64,000 nt of DNA from Sphingomonas citricola. Lineage in GTDB: Bacteria; Pseudomonadota; Alphaproteobacteria; Sphingomonadales; Sphingomonadaceae. Below are positions 10,586 to 19,222 of the stretch, piece by piece. The translations under genes were made by a program, and so were the position numbers. The stretch is taken from the NCBI RefSeq assembly GCF_019429535.1, contig NZ_JAHXZM010000006.1:62001-126000 (forward strand), written 5' to 3'. Positions within the stretch are counted from its first letter, which is position 1. The number at the start of each line of letters is the position of its first letter. The notes under the pieces are model-generated. The model was not told the origin of the DNA, did no database searches, and saw only the letters and a program-made list of their open reading frames with translations.

Positions 10586-10869
10586 TGCGCAAATTCGTGC
10601 TGACTATCGCGGCGGTGCCGCTGCTCGCGACCGGTGGGTGCGTGAAGACGGCGTGGAACGTCGCCACCATGCCGGTTCGCGCAGTCGGGAAAGGCGTTGA
10701 TCTCGCCACCACCAGCCCGCGTGAGCGCGACGAGAAATACGTCCGCCAACAGCGCAAGCAGGCCGAACGCGAACAGCGCGAGCGCCGCGACTACGAGCGC
10801 GACTGCCGCAAGAAGCGCGGCGATTGCGCGCCCTACGATGGTTATGTCGCGGGGCAACGCGGCCGCTGA
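10585..10869 (+). CDS. Small secreted or lipid-anchored protein, unknown
   Basis: 94 aa. The N-terminus (MRKFVLTIAAVPLLATGGC) looks like a signal peptide with a near-lipobox TGGC. The rest is strongly charged: a helix-prone stretch rich in Arg, Glu and Gln (residues about 45-80) contains two further cysteines in CRKKRGDC. The ATG overlaps the glpQ stop, so it is co-translated with the phosphodiesterase. I do not recognise a family. It is probably an envelope protein; the lipid anchor is uncertain because the -3 position is Thr. Confidence 0.7.
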   Translation: MRKFVLTIAAVPLLATGGCVKTAWNVATMPVRAVGKGVDLATTSPRERDEKYVRQQRKQAEREQRERRDYERDCRKKRGDCAPYDGYVAGQRGR

Positions 10870-10886
10870 CGCCGCGCCGTACCGAC

Positions 10887-10909
10887 CCGGCCCGGTTGGG
10901 CGGGGCCGG
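10887..10909. terminator. Possible bidirectional terminator hairpin
   Basis: A 7-bp perfect GC stem (CCGGCCC/GGGCCGG) with a 9-nt loop sits in the 51-bp gap between two convergent genes (ends at 10869 and 10921). There is no clear T tract on either side, so termination is inferred from position and stem only. Confidence 0.45.
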
Positions 10910-10920
10910 TGCTTCTCCGC

Positions 10921-11301
10921 TTATTCGCCGGTGAAATTGCCGTCGGTCGCGGGCTCGTCCGCACTCGATTGGTCACGCGACCGATCGCCGGCATCGTCCC
11001 GCGTCTGACCGCGCGTGCTGCGCGCGGTCATGCCAGTGGCGAACGCGTCGTCGTTCATCTGCTCGTCCACCGTCCGCTCGGCGGCGGGCGGCAGCGCCTC
11101 GGCGGTCGCGTTCAGGTCGGTCGCGGGCAGTGCCTCGGGCGTCGGACTCTGCTCGGGTGTCGGCTCGGGCAGTGACTCGGCCGCGTAATTGTCCGAGATT
11201 TCGTTGTCGGGCAGCGGCGTCTGCTCGTCCGACGAGCGTGAACAGCCCGCCAGCGTCAGCGCGAGCAGGGCGGCGAGTGCGGCACCGGTCTTTTTCTTCA
11301 T
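10921..11301 (-). CDS. Small lipoprotein, acidic and proline-rich, unknown
   Basis: 126 aa from ATG 11301. The start MKKKTGAALAALLALTLAGC is a clear lipoprotein signal with lipobox LAGC; a longer frame begins at 11328 but adds only polar residues before it. The mature part is low-complexity: Pro/Glu/Thr repeats (LPEPTPEQSPTPEALP) and an acidic, Asp-rich tail. No domain is recognised. It is followed 23 bp or more downstream of the L,D-transpeptidase start-to-stop direction (same strand, transpeptidase upstream), so the two may be co-expressed. A role in the cell envelope is likely but undefined. Confidence 0.75.
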   Translation of the reverse strand: MKKKTGAALAALLALTLAGCSRSSDEQTPLPDNEISDNYAAESLPEPTPEQSPTPEALPATDLNATAEALPPAAERTVDEQMNDDAFATGMTARSTRGQTRDDAGDRSRDQSSADEPATDGNFTGE

Positions 11302-11324
11302 CGTCCCTGTCCCTTTGTCCATTG

Positions 11325-12884
11325 TCACAACGCCGCCAGCGCCTGGCGGGCCGAGCGTGCTTCCACCTTGCTAGCCAGTTCGCCGTCCCAGCCATAGGGG
11401 TCATCGCGGAACCCGACCTGACCCGACGGGCTAGCGAAGGCGGTCCAGTACAGCAGATACACCGCCACCGGCTCCGCCATCTGCGCGCGCACCGTCTTGC
11501 CCGCGGCCACCGTCTGATCGATCGCTTCCGGCTGCCATTGCGGGGTCGTCTTCATCAGCAGCTTCGCGAGCGCCTCGGGCTTCTCGAGCCGGACGCAGCC
11601 GTGGCTGGCGAGCCGGTCGAACCGCGAGAAGCCCGACTGCGCGGGTGTGTCGTGCAGATAGACCGCGAAGTCGTTCGGGAAATCGAACTTGAACCGGCCG
11701 AGCGCGCTCTTCTCGGATGATTGCTGCAACCGCTTGCCCCCGTTTCCGGTGTCGATCACGCGAAAGCCGTTGCGCTTCAGATAACCCGGATTGGCGCGCT
11801 CCTTGGGCCACAATTCCTTGTCCGCGATCGAGCTGGGCACGTTCCACGGCGGGTTGAGCACGACCGAGTGGATCGAGGAGACGAGCATCGGCGTCTCGTT
11901 GCCCGGACGTCCCGTCACCGCCTTCATCGACATGACGGGCGCATCGCCGTCGAACACCGTCAGCACCGCGGCCGCGACGTTCACCTGGACGCGCTTCTCC
12001 TCCAATTGTGCCGGAAGCCAGCGCCAACGCTCCATGTTCGCCGCGATCTGCCGCATCCGCGTCGCGACGGGCACGTTGAGCGCCGCGAGCGTCTGTGCGC
12101 CGACGTCCCCCGCGGGGTTGAGGCCGTAGCGACGCTGCGCGCGGCGGACGGCGGCGAGCAGATCGGCGTCGAACGCAGTGCCGCTGGCCGACACCTGCGG
12201 ATCCTCCGCCGCCAGCCGCTTGCGCAAGGCCGTGACCGCAGGACCCGAGCGACCATATTTGAGCTCGGGTGCGGCGGGCACGCTGCCCCAGCCGCCATCC
12301 GCCGCAATCTGGCGGTAGCGGGTGAGCCCGGCGACCAACGCGTCATAACCGGCGTAAGGCGGCGGCAGCGACGCGACCCAGGCGGCGAGCCGGTCGCGCT
12401 CGACCGCCTCGGCAAAACCGGGCAGGGGATCGTACGCCTGCGGCCGGATACCCCAGTCGCGTTCGAAATCGCTCGCGTCGAGACGTCCGGCATGCACCGC
12501 GCGCGCGTGATCGAGTGCCGTGCGGACCAGTGCGTCGCCGGTCTTTCCGCTGAGATCGCGCGGGCTGCCCTGCCGCAGGCCCTGCTTGATCTCATCCTGC
12601 GCAATCAGGCGGGCGAGTTCACGCGCCTGCTTCTCCGACAATTGCGGCAGCGGCTGCGCGATCGCGCTGGTCGTCGTGACCGTTGTCGTGACGGGCGGCG
12701 GCGTCGCGGGGGCCGGGGCGGGGGCGGGGGCGGGGGCGGGGATGATCTGCGCGTTGCTGACCGTGGCGAGCAATGCCATCGCGGTCGTGCCCGCGCCGCC
12801 GATCACGCGACGCAGCACCGCGCTGCGCGCCGTCCCCCACCGGTTGCCAGTCACCGCGTCACCCTGCGCGTTCAACGTCTTCAT
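11325..12884 (-). CDS. L,D-transpeptidase, YcbB-like with peptidoglycan-binding domain
   Basis: 519 aa from ATG 12884; an open frame extends to 12989 but the extension is polar and unlikely. A signal peptide (hydrophobic stretch ending VSNAQ) leads into a (PA)n/proline linker, then an SCAFFOLD-like region, a PG_binding_1 repeat (KYGRSGPAVTALRKRL...GDVGAQTLAALNVP), and the YkuD catalytic domain with SHGCVRLEKPE (His428, Cys430). Such enzymes form 3-3 cross-links or attach proteins to peptidoglycan in the periplasm. The proline-alanine run corresponds to a G-rich DNA repeat at about 12715-12740. A second transpeptidase of the same architecture lies at 39338. Confidence 0.92.
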   Translation of the reverse strand: MKTLNAQGDAVTGNRWGTARSAVLRRVIGGAGTTAMALLATVSNAQIIPAPAPAPAPAPATPPPVTTTVTTTSAIAQPLPQLSEKQARELARLIAQDEIKQGLRQGSPRDLSGKTGDALVRTALDHARAVHAGRLDASDFERDWGIRPQAYDPLPGFAEAVERDRLAAWVASLPPPYAGYDALVAGLTRYRQIAADGGWGSVPAAPELKYGRSGPAVTALRKRLAAEDPQVSASGTAFDADLLAAVRRAQRRYGLNPAGDVGAQTLAALNVPVATRMRQIAANMERWRWLPAQLEEKRVQVNVAAAVLTVFDGDAPVMSMKAVTGRPGNETPMLVSSIHSVVLNPPWNVPSSIADKELWPKERANPGYLKRNGFRVIDTGNGGKRLQQSSEKSALGRFKFDFPNDFAVYLHDTPAQSGFSRFDRLASHGCVRLEKPEALAKLLMKTTPQWQPEAIDQTVAAGKTVRAQMAEPVAVYLLYWTAFASPSGQVGFRDDPYGWDGELASKVEARSARQALAAL

Positions 12885-13198
12885 CTCGCCACTCACCCTC
12901 ACATCACGTCGGCGCTTCGGCTCATACGAATGAGCATCATGCGCCACGATGAACACCTGCGAAATACACGACGCGCGCGTTGGATGCATCGCCGGTGTGC
13001 AACGGTACGCCGCGGCGACTAGCGTGATCGGCCACGCCCGACCACGGTTAAATCGTTTGTTCCGCGCCGTTTATCATCAGGATGCTCGTGCGATCTGGCG
13101 TCCGGTTGCCGACCGATCGTCGGCGAACGCCTCGCTTGCACGGGCGCGCGATCTCGATTAACGCGGCTGGCGTCTCGACCGCGATCGCGCGGTGCCGG
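12885..13198. other. Gene-free stretch between L,D-transpeptidase start and tRNA-Gly
   Basis: This 314-bp stretch should hold the transpeptidase promoter (minus strand) and the tRNA-Gly promoter (plus strand). I see no conserved ORF, repeat or convincing -35/-10 pair. Short open frames here have no ribosome-binding site and no recognisable product. Confidence 0.5.
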
Positions 13199-13272
13199 GC
13201 GGGTATAGCACAATGGTAGTGCAGCAGCCTTCCAAGCTGAATACACGGGTTCGATTCCCGTTACCCGCTCCA
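13199..13272 (+). tRNA. tRNA-Gly (anticodon TCC)
   Basis: 74 nt with encoded CCA. Acceptor stem GCGGGTA pairs with TACCCGC, the T arm CGGGTTCGATTCCCG is intact, and the anticodon loop CTTCCAA places TCC at 13231-13233. The outermost pair of the anticodon stem is a G/A mismatch, the rest pairs normally. It stands alone, upstream of an SDR gene, with no integrase nearby. Confidence 0.96.
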
Positions 13273-13363
13273 TCCTCCCAACACTGACATGTCCGTCGTC
13301 GCCGCCCGCGCGAGAACGATCGCCGGCGCTGTGAGTTAGGCCTCCCGAGAAGCGGAGGACGAA

Positions 13364-14128
13364 ATGGCGCGGACGATTGTCGTGACAGGTGCGGAATCGG
13401 GTATCGGCGCTGCGTGCGCGGAAGCCTTCGGCGCCGCGGGCGACCGCGTATGCGTCATCTATCATGCCGACGCCGAAGCAGCGCAGCGCAGCGTGGCCGC
13501 GGTTCAGGCGCGTGGTGGCGAGGCCATGTCGGTGCAGGCGGACGTGGGCGACGAATATGGCGTCGACGCAGCGTTCACCGCAGTGGAGCGGACCTGGGGT
13601 GCGGCCGACGTGCTGATCAATTCGGCCGGGCTCAACATGAGCGGCGTGAGCGTGCGCACGATGGCGCTGGAGCAGTGGCAGCGGCTGATCACCACCGACC
13701 TGACCGGCGCGTTCCTGACATCGCGGCGGTTCCTGAAAGGGCGCGGCGAGGCGCCGGCCGACGCGTCGATCATCCACATCTCGTCGATCCACGCCTACGC
13801 AGTACGCGCGGGCGGGGCGGATTATTGTGCGGCGAAAGGCGGGCTCACCAACCTCGTCGAGACGATGGCGATCGAGGAAGCGCCGCGTGGCATCCGCGTC
13901 AACGCGATCGAGCCGGGCATGATCCTGACCCCGATGAATGCGCGCGCGCAGAGCGACCCCGCCTATCGCCAAAGCCTGGAGCAGAACATCCCGATGGGTC
14001 GCGCGGGCGACCCGTCCGAGGTCGCCGACCTCGCGGTCTTCCTCGCCTCCGACCACGCACGCTATATCACGGGCGCGCGGATCGTGATCGACGGGGGGCT
14101 GTCGCTGATGCAGGCGCTGGGCGCATGA
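13364..14128 (+). CDS. SDR family NAD(P)-dependent oxidoreductase
   Basis: 254 aa classical short-chain dehydrogenase. It has the cofactor-binding TGAESGIG (residues 8-15), NSAG, and the catalytic Ser...Tyr-x-x-x-Lys (ISSIHAY... and YCAAK), with a C-terminal IDGG. ATG follows a good ribosome-binding site (CGGAGGACGAA). Similar proteins are called glucose 1-dehydrogenase-like, but the substrate cannot be read from sequence. Its stop overlaps the next ORF (ATGA), which encodes a GH130-like protein, so both probably act on the same carbohydrate. Confidence 0.9.
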   Translation: MARTIVVTGAESGIGAACAEAFGAAGDRVCVIYHADAEAAQRSVAAVQARGGEAMSVQADVGDEYGVDAAFTAVERTWGAADVLINSAGLNMSGVSVRTMALEQWQRLITTDLTGAFLTSRRFLKGRGEAPADASIIHISSIHAYAVRAGGADYCAAKGGLTNLVETMAIEEAPRGIRVNAIEPGMILTPMNARAQSDPAYRQSLEQNIPMGRAGDPSEVADLAVFLASDHARYITGARIVIDGGLSLMQALGA

Positions 14129-15084
14129 GCGACGCCCCCGACAACGCGATCGCCGACCCGCATCGCAAGGACAGTGTCGCCGCCGCCGACACCGCGCTCG
14201 ATTTCAACGTCAAGGCGATCGAGACGGTCACGATCGAGGGGCCGCCCGCGCTGATGCAGCGCGACCTGATGAGCCCGTACGTCTGGCGCGAGGCCGACGG
14301 CCGCTGGGGCATGATGGTGCGCGCGGTCTGCCGCCCGGGCGAGGTGATGACCGACACCGGCCAGATCTGGAGCGGGTGGAGCAGCGACGGCGTGCGGTTC
14401 ACGATGCTCGACCAGCCCTCGATCGTGCCCGGCCCTGACGCGCACGACGCGGGCGGGGTCGAGGACCCGACGGTGGTGCGGCTGGAGGAGGGTTATCTCG
14501 TTTATTATTCGGGCGTGCTCGCCGACCACGCGCACGGTGAGTTGTCGTACGCGACCGGCCCGTCGCTCGACCGATTGACGAAAAGCGGCGTCGCGCTCGC
14601 GTCATCGAAGTCGGAAGGCAACACCAAGGAAGCGACCGTCAGCCGCTCCGCCGACGGGGCGTGGCGCCTGTTCTACGAATATGCCGCCGACGATGCGTCG
14701 CGGATTGGGCTGGCGATCGGGGCGGGGCCGTCGGGGCCGTGGTGCGAGCAGCCGACGCCGTTCATGCCGCGCGAGAACAGTTGGGACGACTGGCATCTGT
14801 CGACCGGGCCGCTGCTGCTCGACGATCCCGCGACGCCGGTCATGTTCTACAACGGCGCGACGCGCGACGCGCGCTGGCGGATCGGCTGGGTCGCGTTCGA
14901 CGCTGCGCTGACCCGCGTCGTCGCGCGCGGGATCGAGCCGCTCGTCACCCCGCCGCCGGTCGACGATCGCAGCGCGACCGACATCGCCTTTGCCGCGTCG
15001 GTGGTGGTCGATGGCGGCGCGATCTGGCTCTATTACTCGCTCGAGGATCGCCGCCTGTCGCGTGCGCTGCTGCGGCGGAGTTGA
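14125..15084 (+). CDS. GH130-like glycosidase/phosphorylase (five-bladed beta-propeller)
   Basis: 319 aa from ATG 14125, which overlaps the SDR stop by 4 bp; the same frame stays open further upstream but that part is the SDR gene in another frame. Motifs fit the GH130 family: MSPYVWRE near residue 52, GVEDPTVV with a following LVYYSG (about 110-130), DWHLSTGPLLL and MFYNGATRDARWRIGWVAFD toward the end. GH130 members phosphorolyse or hydrolyse beta-mannosides and are usually cytoplasmic, in line with the lack of a signal peptide. Whether this one is a phosphorylase or a hydrolase is not determinable here. Confidence 0.78.
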   Translation: MSDAPDNAIADPHRKDSVAAADTALDFNVKAIETVTIEGPPALMQRDLMSPYVWREADGRWGMMVRAVCRPGEVMTDTGQIWSGWSSDGVRFTMLDQPSIVPGPDAHDAGGVEDPTVVRLEEGYLVYYSGVLADHAHGELSYATGPSLDRLTKSGVALASSKSEGNTKEATVSRSADGAWRLFYEYAADDASRIGLAIGAGPSGPWCEQPTPFMPRENSWDDWHLSTGPLLLDDPATPVMFYNGATRDARWRIGWVAFDAALTRVVARGIEPLVTPPPVDDRSATDIAFAASVVVDGGAIWLYYSLEDRRLSRALLRRS

Positions 15085-15200
15085 CCGGGTGCGGCCGCAC
15101 CGTCGCGATGCGGGAACCGGCGGGGGCAGCGTGGCTTTTGACCCGCACACCAACGAAAAGCGGTCGCGACCATGATGCGATCGACAGCGGAGACACGGGC

Positions 15201-15680
15201 ATGATTAGCGCGATCGTCATCGGATTATTGCTGCAAGCGGGTGCGGGTGCGGGTGCCGGGGCAGGGGCGAGCGGAGGCATGGCCTCGTCGGCGGGGGCAC
15301 GCGGCGGCGCCGCAGCACCGAGCGGGCGCGTGTCGCAACCGCCGATGAATTCGGCGATGCGCCGCGCGATGGGCAGTTCGCGCGGTGCGGCGATGGCGTC
15401 GTCGAGCGCGTCTGGGGGAATGAATACGTCCACCAATGCGATGACGCTGACGCGTAGCAGCAGCGCGGCGGGCAGCAGCCAGCAGTCGGGCAGTAGCGGT
15501 GGCCGGGGGTCAGACACGATGACCGGTGGCATGACGAGCGGCAATTCGATGCAAGGCGGCATGGCTGGCGGCAGCATGGGTTCGACGATGCCCCGGCAAG
15601 GGGGCGGCACGGATTCGACCTCGTCGCAGACGAGCTACGATGCGACGGGGATACGCCAGCAGGGCAACGGCCCGCGCTGA
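15201..15680 (+). CDS. Secreted Met/Gly/Ser-rich low-complexity protein, unknown
   Basis: 159 aa. ATG 15201 follows GGAG 9 bases upstream. A short hydrophobic N-terminus (MISAIVIGLLLQAG) merges into an (AG)n run, giving a probable signal peptide. The body is disordered: Gly, Ser, Ala and Thr, with 14 methionines spread as GGM, SMQGGM and SMGSTM motifs. It has no cysteine. No family is recognised. Met-rich secreted proteins can bind copper or scavenge oxidants; that is only a suggestion here. The antisense frame across the gene is open but looks like a GC shadow. Confidence 0.6.
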   Translation: MISAIVIGLLLQAGAGAGAGAGASGGMASSAGARGGAAAPSGRVSQPPMNSAMRRAMGSSRGAAMASSSASGGMNTSTNAMTLTRSSSAAGSSQQSGSSGGRGSDTMTGGMTSGNSMQGGMAGGSMGSTMPRQGGGTDSTSSQTSYDATGIRQQGNGPR

Positions 15681-16063
15681 AGCGGCCGGGCCGGCAGGGA
15701 CGCGGCGACCGCATCGCTGCCGGGCGTCGCGTTCACCGATGGGCCTCGCTGGGCAAGGTGTTCGTCGCCCAGGCAACGTTTCATCGACCCACTGACGCCG
15801 ACGGGCTTCGACAGTCGTCTGTCACCCAATTAGTATCGGGCAACATGTGGCGCGGTGGCGATCGTCCCCACCGGACAATTTACCCTCGCACGATGACGCG
15901 GCAGCCGTGCCCTCGCCAGCAGCGGCCGTCCCGCCGGGATCACGTCTCGCCTATCTGATCGCTTAGTAAAGGAAGAGGAGCGTCGTGTCCGCGTATCCGG
16001 CCCGGCTGACGCCACGCGCAGCGTGGGGCCGGTGGCGCGGCAGCGGTGACCAGACCCCGCCGC
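15681..16063. other. Gene-free convergent stretch
   Basis: 383 bp between the ends of two convergent genes. A 66-codon open frame exists (about 15758-15958) but lacks a ribosome-binding site and any recognisable feature. The only structure seen is the hairpin at 15997-16032. Confidence 0.5.
15997..16032. terminator. Possible hairpin terminator downstream of the NodT-type gene
   Basis: Inner stem CCACGC-GCA-GCGTGG (16012-16026) lies inside a second arm pair CCGGCC (15997-16002) and GGCCGG (16027-16032). It lies 32 bp beyond the stop of the minus-strand outer-membrane factor gene. No T tract is present, so it is a candidate only. Confidence 0.4.
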
Positions 16064-17626
16064 TTATTTCCGGTCGGCTTTCGGCTGCGTATAGGCCTGC
16101 GCAGCGTTACCCGGTGCGGGGACCGTGAGCGGCAGGTCTTCCCAGCCGCCGCCGAGCGCCTTGTAGAGCGACAGCAGGTTGCGGCGCAGGTTGCCGTTGC
16201 TTTCGGCCACCTGATCCTCCGCGGAGAGCACCGACTGGCGCGCGGCGAGCACGTCGCCGAAATCGGTCAGCCCGCTGCGCCAGCGCGCCTCGACCGAGCC
16301 GACCGCGCGGCGTGCGTCGGTAAGCCCGGCGGCGAGCACGGTTGCCCGGTCCTGCTCGGTACGGATGCGGATCAACGCGTCCTCGACGTCGCGCAGCGCC
16401 ATCAGCACGGTGCGGCGATATTGCGCATAGGCCTCGTCCGCCGCTGCCCGGCGAACCGCGACCTGGCCCTTGCGGCGCCCGAAATCGAGCACAGGGAAGG
16501 TGGCGTTCGCCGCCCCCGTCAATTGCAGGCTGTCGCCGGTGAACAGATTGGACAAGGCGGTGGAGATCAACTGCGCCATGCCGGTCAGGCTGAAGCGCGG
16601 GTAGAGATCGGCCACCGCGACGCCGATGTCGGCGGTCGCCGCCGCCAGATTGCGCTCGGCCGCGCGCACATCGGGGCGGCGGCGCAGAAGCTCGCTTGGC
16701 AGCCCCGGCGGGACCGATGCGGGCACCGCGAGCGCGGGGCGCGGGCGCGATAATTCGACGATTAGCGCGTCGGGGGTCCGCCCGGTCAACACCGCGAGCG
16801 CGTGCATCTGCGCCTTGCCCTCGGCGACGATCGGTCCGATCGCGGCCTGCGCATTGGCGAGTTCGGCCCGCTGGCGCACGAAGTCGCCTTCGGCGATCAG
16901 CCCCGCGCGGCTGGTGTCGGCGGCGATCTTCAGATTGGTTTGCTGGCGCGATACCTCGCTACGTGCGATCGCTTCGCGCTCCTGCAGGCTGCGCAGTTGC
17001 AGGTAGGCGTCGGCGGTTTCGGCGACGAGCGAGAGTTGCGCGTCGCGCGCGCTCCAAACCGCTGCCTCGGTCCGCGCGCGCGAACCCTCGACCTGGCGCG
17101 TGACGCCGCCGAACAGGTCAAGTTCCCAGCTCGCGTCGAAGCCGGCGGAATAGGTCTGGATCGAGCTGCCGGGCGAGGAAATCCCGCCGCCCGAGCCGCC
17201 GCTAGCCCCACCGCTGCCACCCGCGCCGCCGCCGCTGGCGCCGCCGCCGCCCGCCCCGCCACCGAACAGGCTGGCGAGCGAGGCGAGACCCGCGTTTTTG
17301 CTGAAGCGCTGGTACGTCGTGCCCGCGGTCGCGTTGACCTGTGGCAGATAGGCCGCGCGCGCGATGCGTTCCTGCGCGCGCGCCTGCTGGATGCGCGCCA
17401 CTGCGACCGCGATGTCGGGGCTCTGCCGAAGCGCGGTCGCGACCAGCCGGTCGAGCTCGGGGTCGCGGTACTGGTGCCACCAGCCGGTGAACTGGGGCGC
17501 GGGCTGCGTGTCGGTCACCGCCTCGCCGAAGCGCGCAGGCGCGCTCGCCTCGGGCGGGCGGTAGTTCGGCCCGACGGTGCACCCCGCCAGCGCGGCCAGC
17601 GCCGCGATTGCCCATGCGCGCGTCAT
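16064..17626 (-). CDS. RND/EmrAB-type outer-membrane efflux lipoprotein, NodT family
   Basis: 520 aa from ATG 17626 (MTRAWAIAALAALAGC, lipobox LAGC), followed by the family-typical TVGPNYRPPE. Two OEP repeats follow; RRRPDVRAAERNLAAATADIGVAVADLYPRFSLTG is cut here to its key core RRPDVRAAER. It forms the trimeric channel through the outer membrane. A glycine/serine run at residues about 118-155 sits before the first beta-strand segment and is longer than usual. The start overlaps the MFS stop by 4 bp; the frame stays open much further upstream inside the MFS gene, which is an artefact. It completes the exporter with the two genes upstream. Confidence 0.93.
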   Translation of the reverse strand: MTRAWAIAALAALAGCTVGPNYRPPEASAPARFGEAVTDTQPAPQFTGWWHQYRDPELDRLVATALRQSPDIAVAVARIQQARAQERIARAAYLPQVNATAGTTYQRFSKNAGLASLASLFGGGAGGGGASGGGAGGSGGASGGSGGGISSPGSSIQTYSAGFDASWELDLFGGVTRQVEGSRARTEAAVWSARDAQLSLVAETADAYLQLRSLQEREAIARSEVSRQQTNLKIAADTSRAGLIAEGDFVRQRAELANAQAAIGPIVAEGKAQMHALAVLTGRTPDALIVELSRPRPALAVPASVPPGLPSELLRRRPDVRAAERNLAAATADIGVAVADLYPRFSLTGMAQLISTALSNLFTGDSLQLTGAANATFPVLDFGRRKGQVAVRRAAADEAYAQYRRTVLMALRDVEDALIRIRTEQDRATVLAAGLTDARRAVGSVEARWRSGLTDFGDVLAARQSVLSAEDQVAESNGNLRRNLLSLYKALGGGWEDLPLTVPAPGNAAQAYTQPKADRK

Positions 17627-19191
17627 GCCGCCGCTCCTTTCGCCTTGCCCTGCCGCAGGAAGATCGCGAGCGGGGTCACCAGCAGCACGAAGATCATGAA
17701 GCCGTGGAATACGTCGATGTACGACAATACCTGCGCCTGTTCGCGCACCTGCTGCATCAGCGCGGACAGCGTCGCGGTGCTTTCCCCGGTGCCCGGCATC
17801 GAGCGCGACAATTGGTTGACCCCCTCGACGTAGGACGGATTGAGCGGGTTCAGTCCCTCGACGATCCGGTCCTGGTGATATTGCCCGCGCGCGATCAGCA
17901 ACGCCTGCGCGACGCCGATACCGACGCTGCCGCCCAGGTTGCGCGCGACGTTCAGGAGCGCGGAGGCATCGCTCGTCTGGTCGGGTTTCAACCCGACATA
18001 GGCGGCGGTGTTGATCGGCACGAACAGGAACGGCAGCCCGACCGCGGAGATCAGCCGCGCGGTCGATGCCTGGTGGAACGTCAGCTCGCTGTTCCACCCC
18101 GACATATACCAGAGCGACGCCGCCTGGAGGAGCAGCGCGGGCATCAGCAGGAAGCGCGTGTCGACCTTGCCGGTCAGCGCGCCGACGACGGGCATCGCCA
18201 CCAGCGTCGCGATCCCGCCGACCGTGAGCGCGAGCCCGGCGGTGGTGGCGTCGTAGTTGAACACCTCCTGCAGCATCTGCGGGATGAGCGTGGTCGTGCC
18301 GAACAGGACCGCGCCCGTCGTCGTCATGAACAGCAGGGTGATCGCGAAATTGCGGTTGGCGAGGAGCTTCAGGTTGACGATCGGGTCTTTGCGAGCGAGC
18401 TCCCACCAGACGAGGAAGCCGAGCGAGACGACCACCGTTACCGCGAGCCCGAGAATGAAGGTGCTCTCCAGCCACATCTCGCGCTCACCGCGGTCGAGGA
18501 TAAGTTCGAGCCCGCCGAGCCCGAGCACGACGAGCGCGAAGCCGATATAATCGACGCGCAGCCCGCGTTTCAGCCGCTGGCGGCGTTCCTTTTGCAGGAT
18601 CTCGGGCTCGACCACGAGCGTGTTGACGAGCAGCAGCGACAGGATGCCGATCGGCACGTTGATCAGGAAGATCCAGTGCCACGAGATGTTGTCGGTGATG
18701 ATTCCGCCGAGGGTCGGTCCGAGGACGGGGCCGACGACGACGACCACACCGTAGGCGGCGAAGGCGGCGCCACGCTTTTCTGGCGGGAAACTGTCGGCGA
18801 GGAAGCTCTGTTCTGACGGCGCGAGGCCGCCGCCGCCGATCCCCTGGAGGACGCGCGCGATGATCAGGAAGGTGAGGTTGGGCGCGAACCCGCACATCAG
18901 CGACGACAGCGTGAACAGCGCCACCGAGATCATGTAATAACGCTTGCGTCCGATCACGTCGGACAGCCAGCCCGAGATCGGGATCACGATCGCGTTGGAG
19001 ACGAGATAGCTCGTCAGTACCCAGGTCGCCTCGTCGCGGCTGGCGGCGAGCCCGCCCGCGATATGGTCGAGGCTGACGTTCGCGATCGAGGTGTCGAGCA
19101 CCTCCATGAAGGTCGCAAGGCTGATGACGCCGACGATCAGCCACGGATTGCGATCGCCCGCCGCCGAGCGTTCGTTGCTCCACCCGCTCAT
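17623..19191 (-). CDS. emrB: DHA2 family MFS drug exporter, EmrB/QacA type
   Basis: 522 aa, about 14 membrane segments. Motif A-like GWLSDVIGRKRYY follows the second segment, motif C-like VVGPVLGPTLGG lies in the fifth, and ISWHWIFLINVPIG is the usual EmrB signature. It is an inner-membrane proton-driven exporter for hydrophobic toxic compounds. It lies between the adaptor (EmrA-like) and channel genes, overlapping the latter by 4 bp and following the former by 31 bp, so it should form a tripartite pump. No local regulator gene is visible. Confidence 0.94.
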   Translation of the reverse strand: MSGWSNERSAAGDRNPWLIVGVISLATFMEVLDTSIANVSLDHIAGGLAASRDEATWVLTSYLVSNAIVIPISGWLSDVIGRKRYYMISVALFTLSSLMCGFAPNLTFLIIARVLQGIGGGGLAPSEQSFLADSFPPEKRGAAFAAYGVVVVVGPVLGPTLGGIITDNISWHWIFLINVPIGILSLLLVNTLVVEPEILQKERRQRLKRGLRVDYIGFALVVLGLGGLELILDRGEREMWLESTFILGLAVTVVVSLGFLVWWELARKDPIVNLKLLANRNFAITLLFMTTTGAVLFGTTTLIPQMLQEVFNYDATTAGLALTVGGIATLVAMPVVGALTGKVDTRFLLMPALLLQAASLWYMSGWNSELTFHQASTARLISAVGLPFLFVPINTAAYVGLKPDQTSDASALLNVARNLGGSVGIGVAQALLIARGQYHQDRIVEGLNPLNPSYVEGVNQLSRSMPGTGESTATLSALMQQVREQAQVLSYIDVFHGFMIFVLLVTPLAIFLRQGKAKGAAA

Positions 19192-19222
19192 GCCGCGCCC
19201 GTGCCGCTTGGCCGAGGTGCGA

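Noticed and set aside
13199..13272. tRNA-Gly as an integration site for a mobile element
   Set aside because: No integrase, no repeated tRNA 3' end and ordinary chromosomal genes on both sides; the same holds for the other three tRNA genes.
13019..14056. 345-codon open frame opposite the SDR gene and across tRNA-Gly
   Set aside because: It covers a complete tRNA and a conserved SDR gene and has no recognisable domain.
15758..15958. 66-codon open frame in the convergent gap
   Set aside because: No ribosome-binding site, no signal or domain, composition like background.
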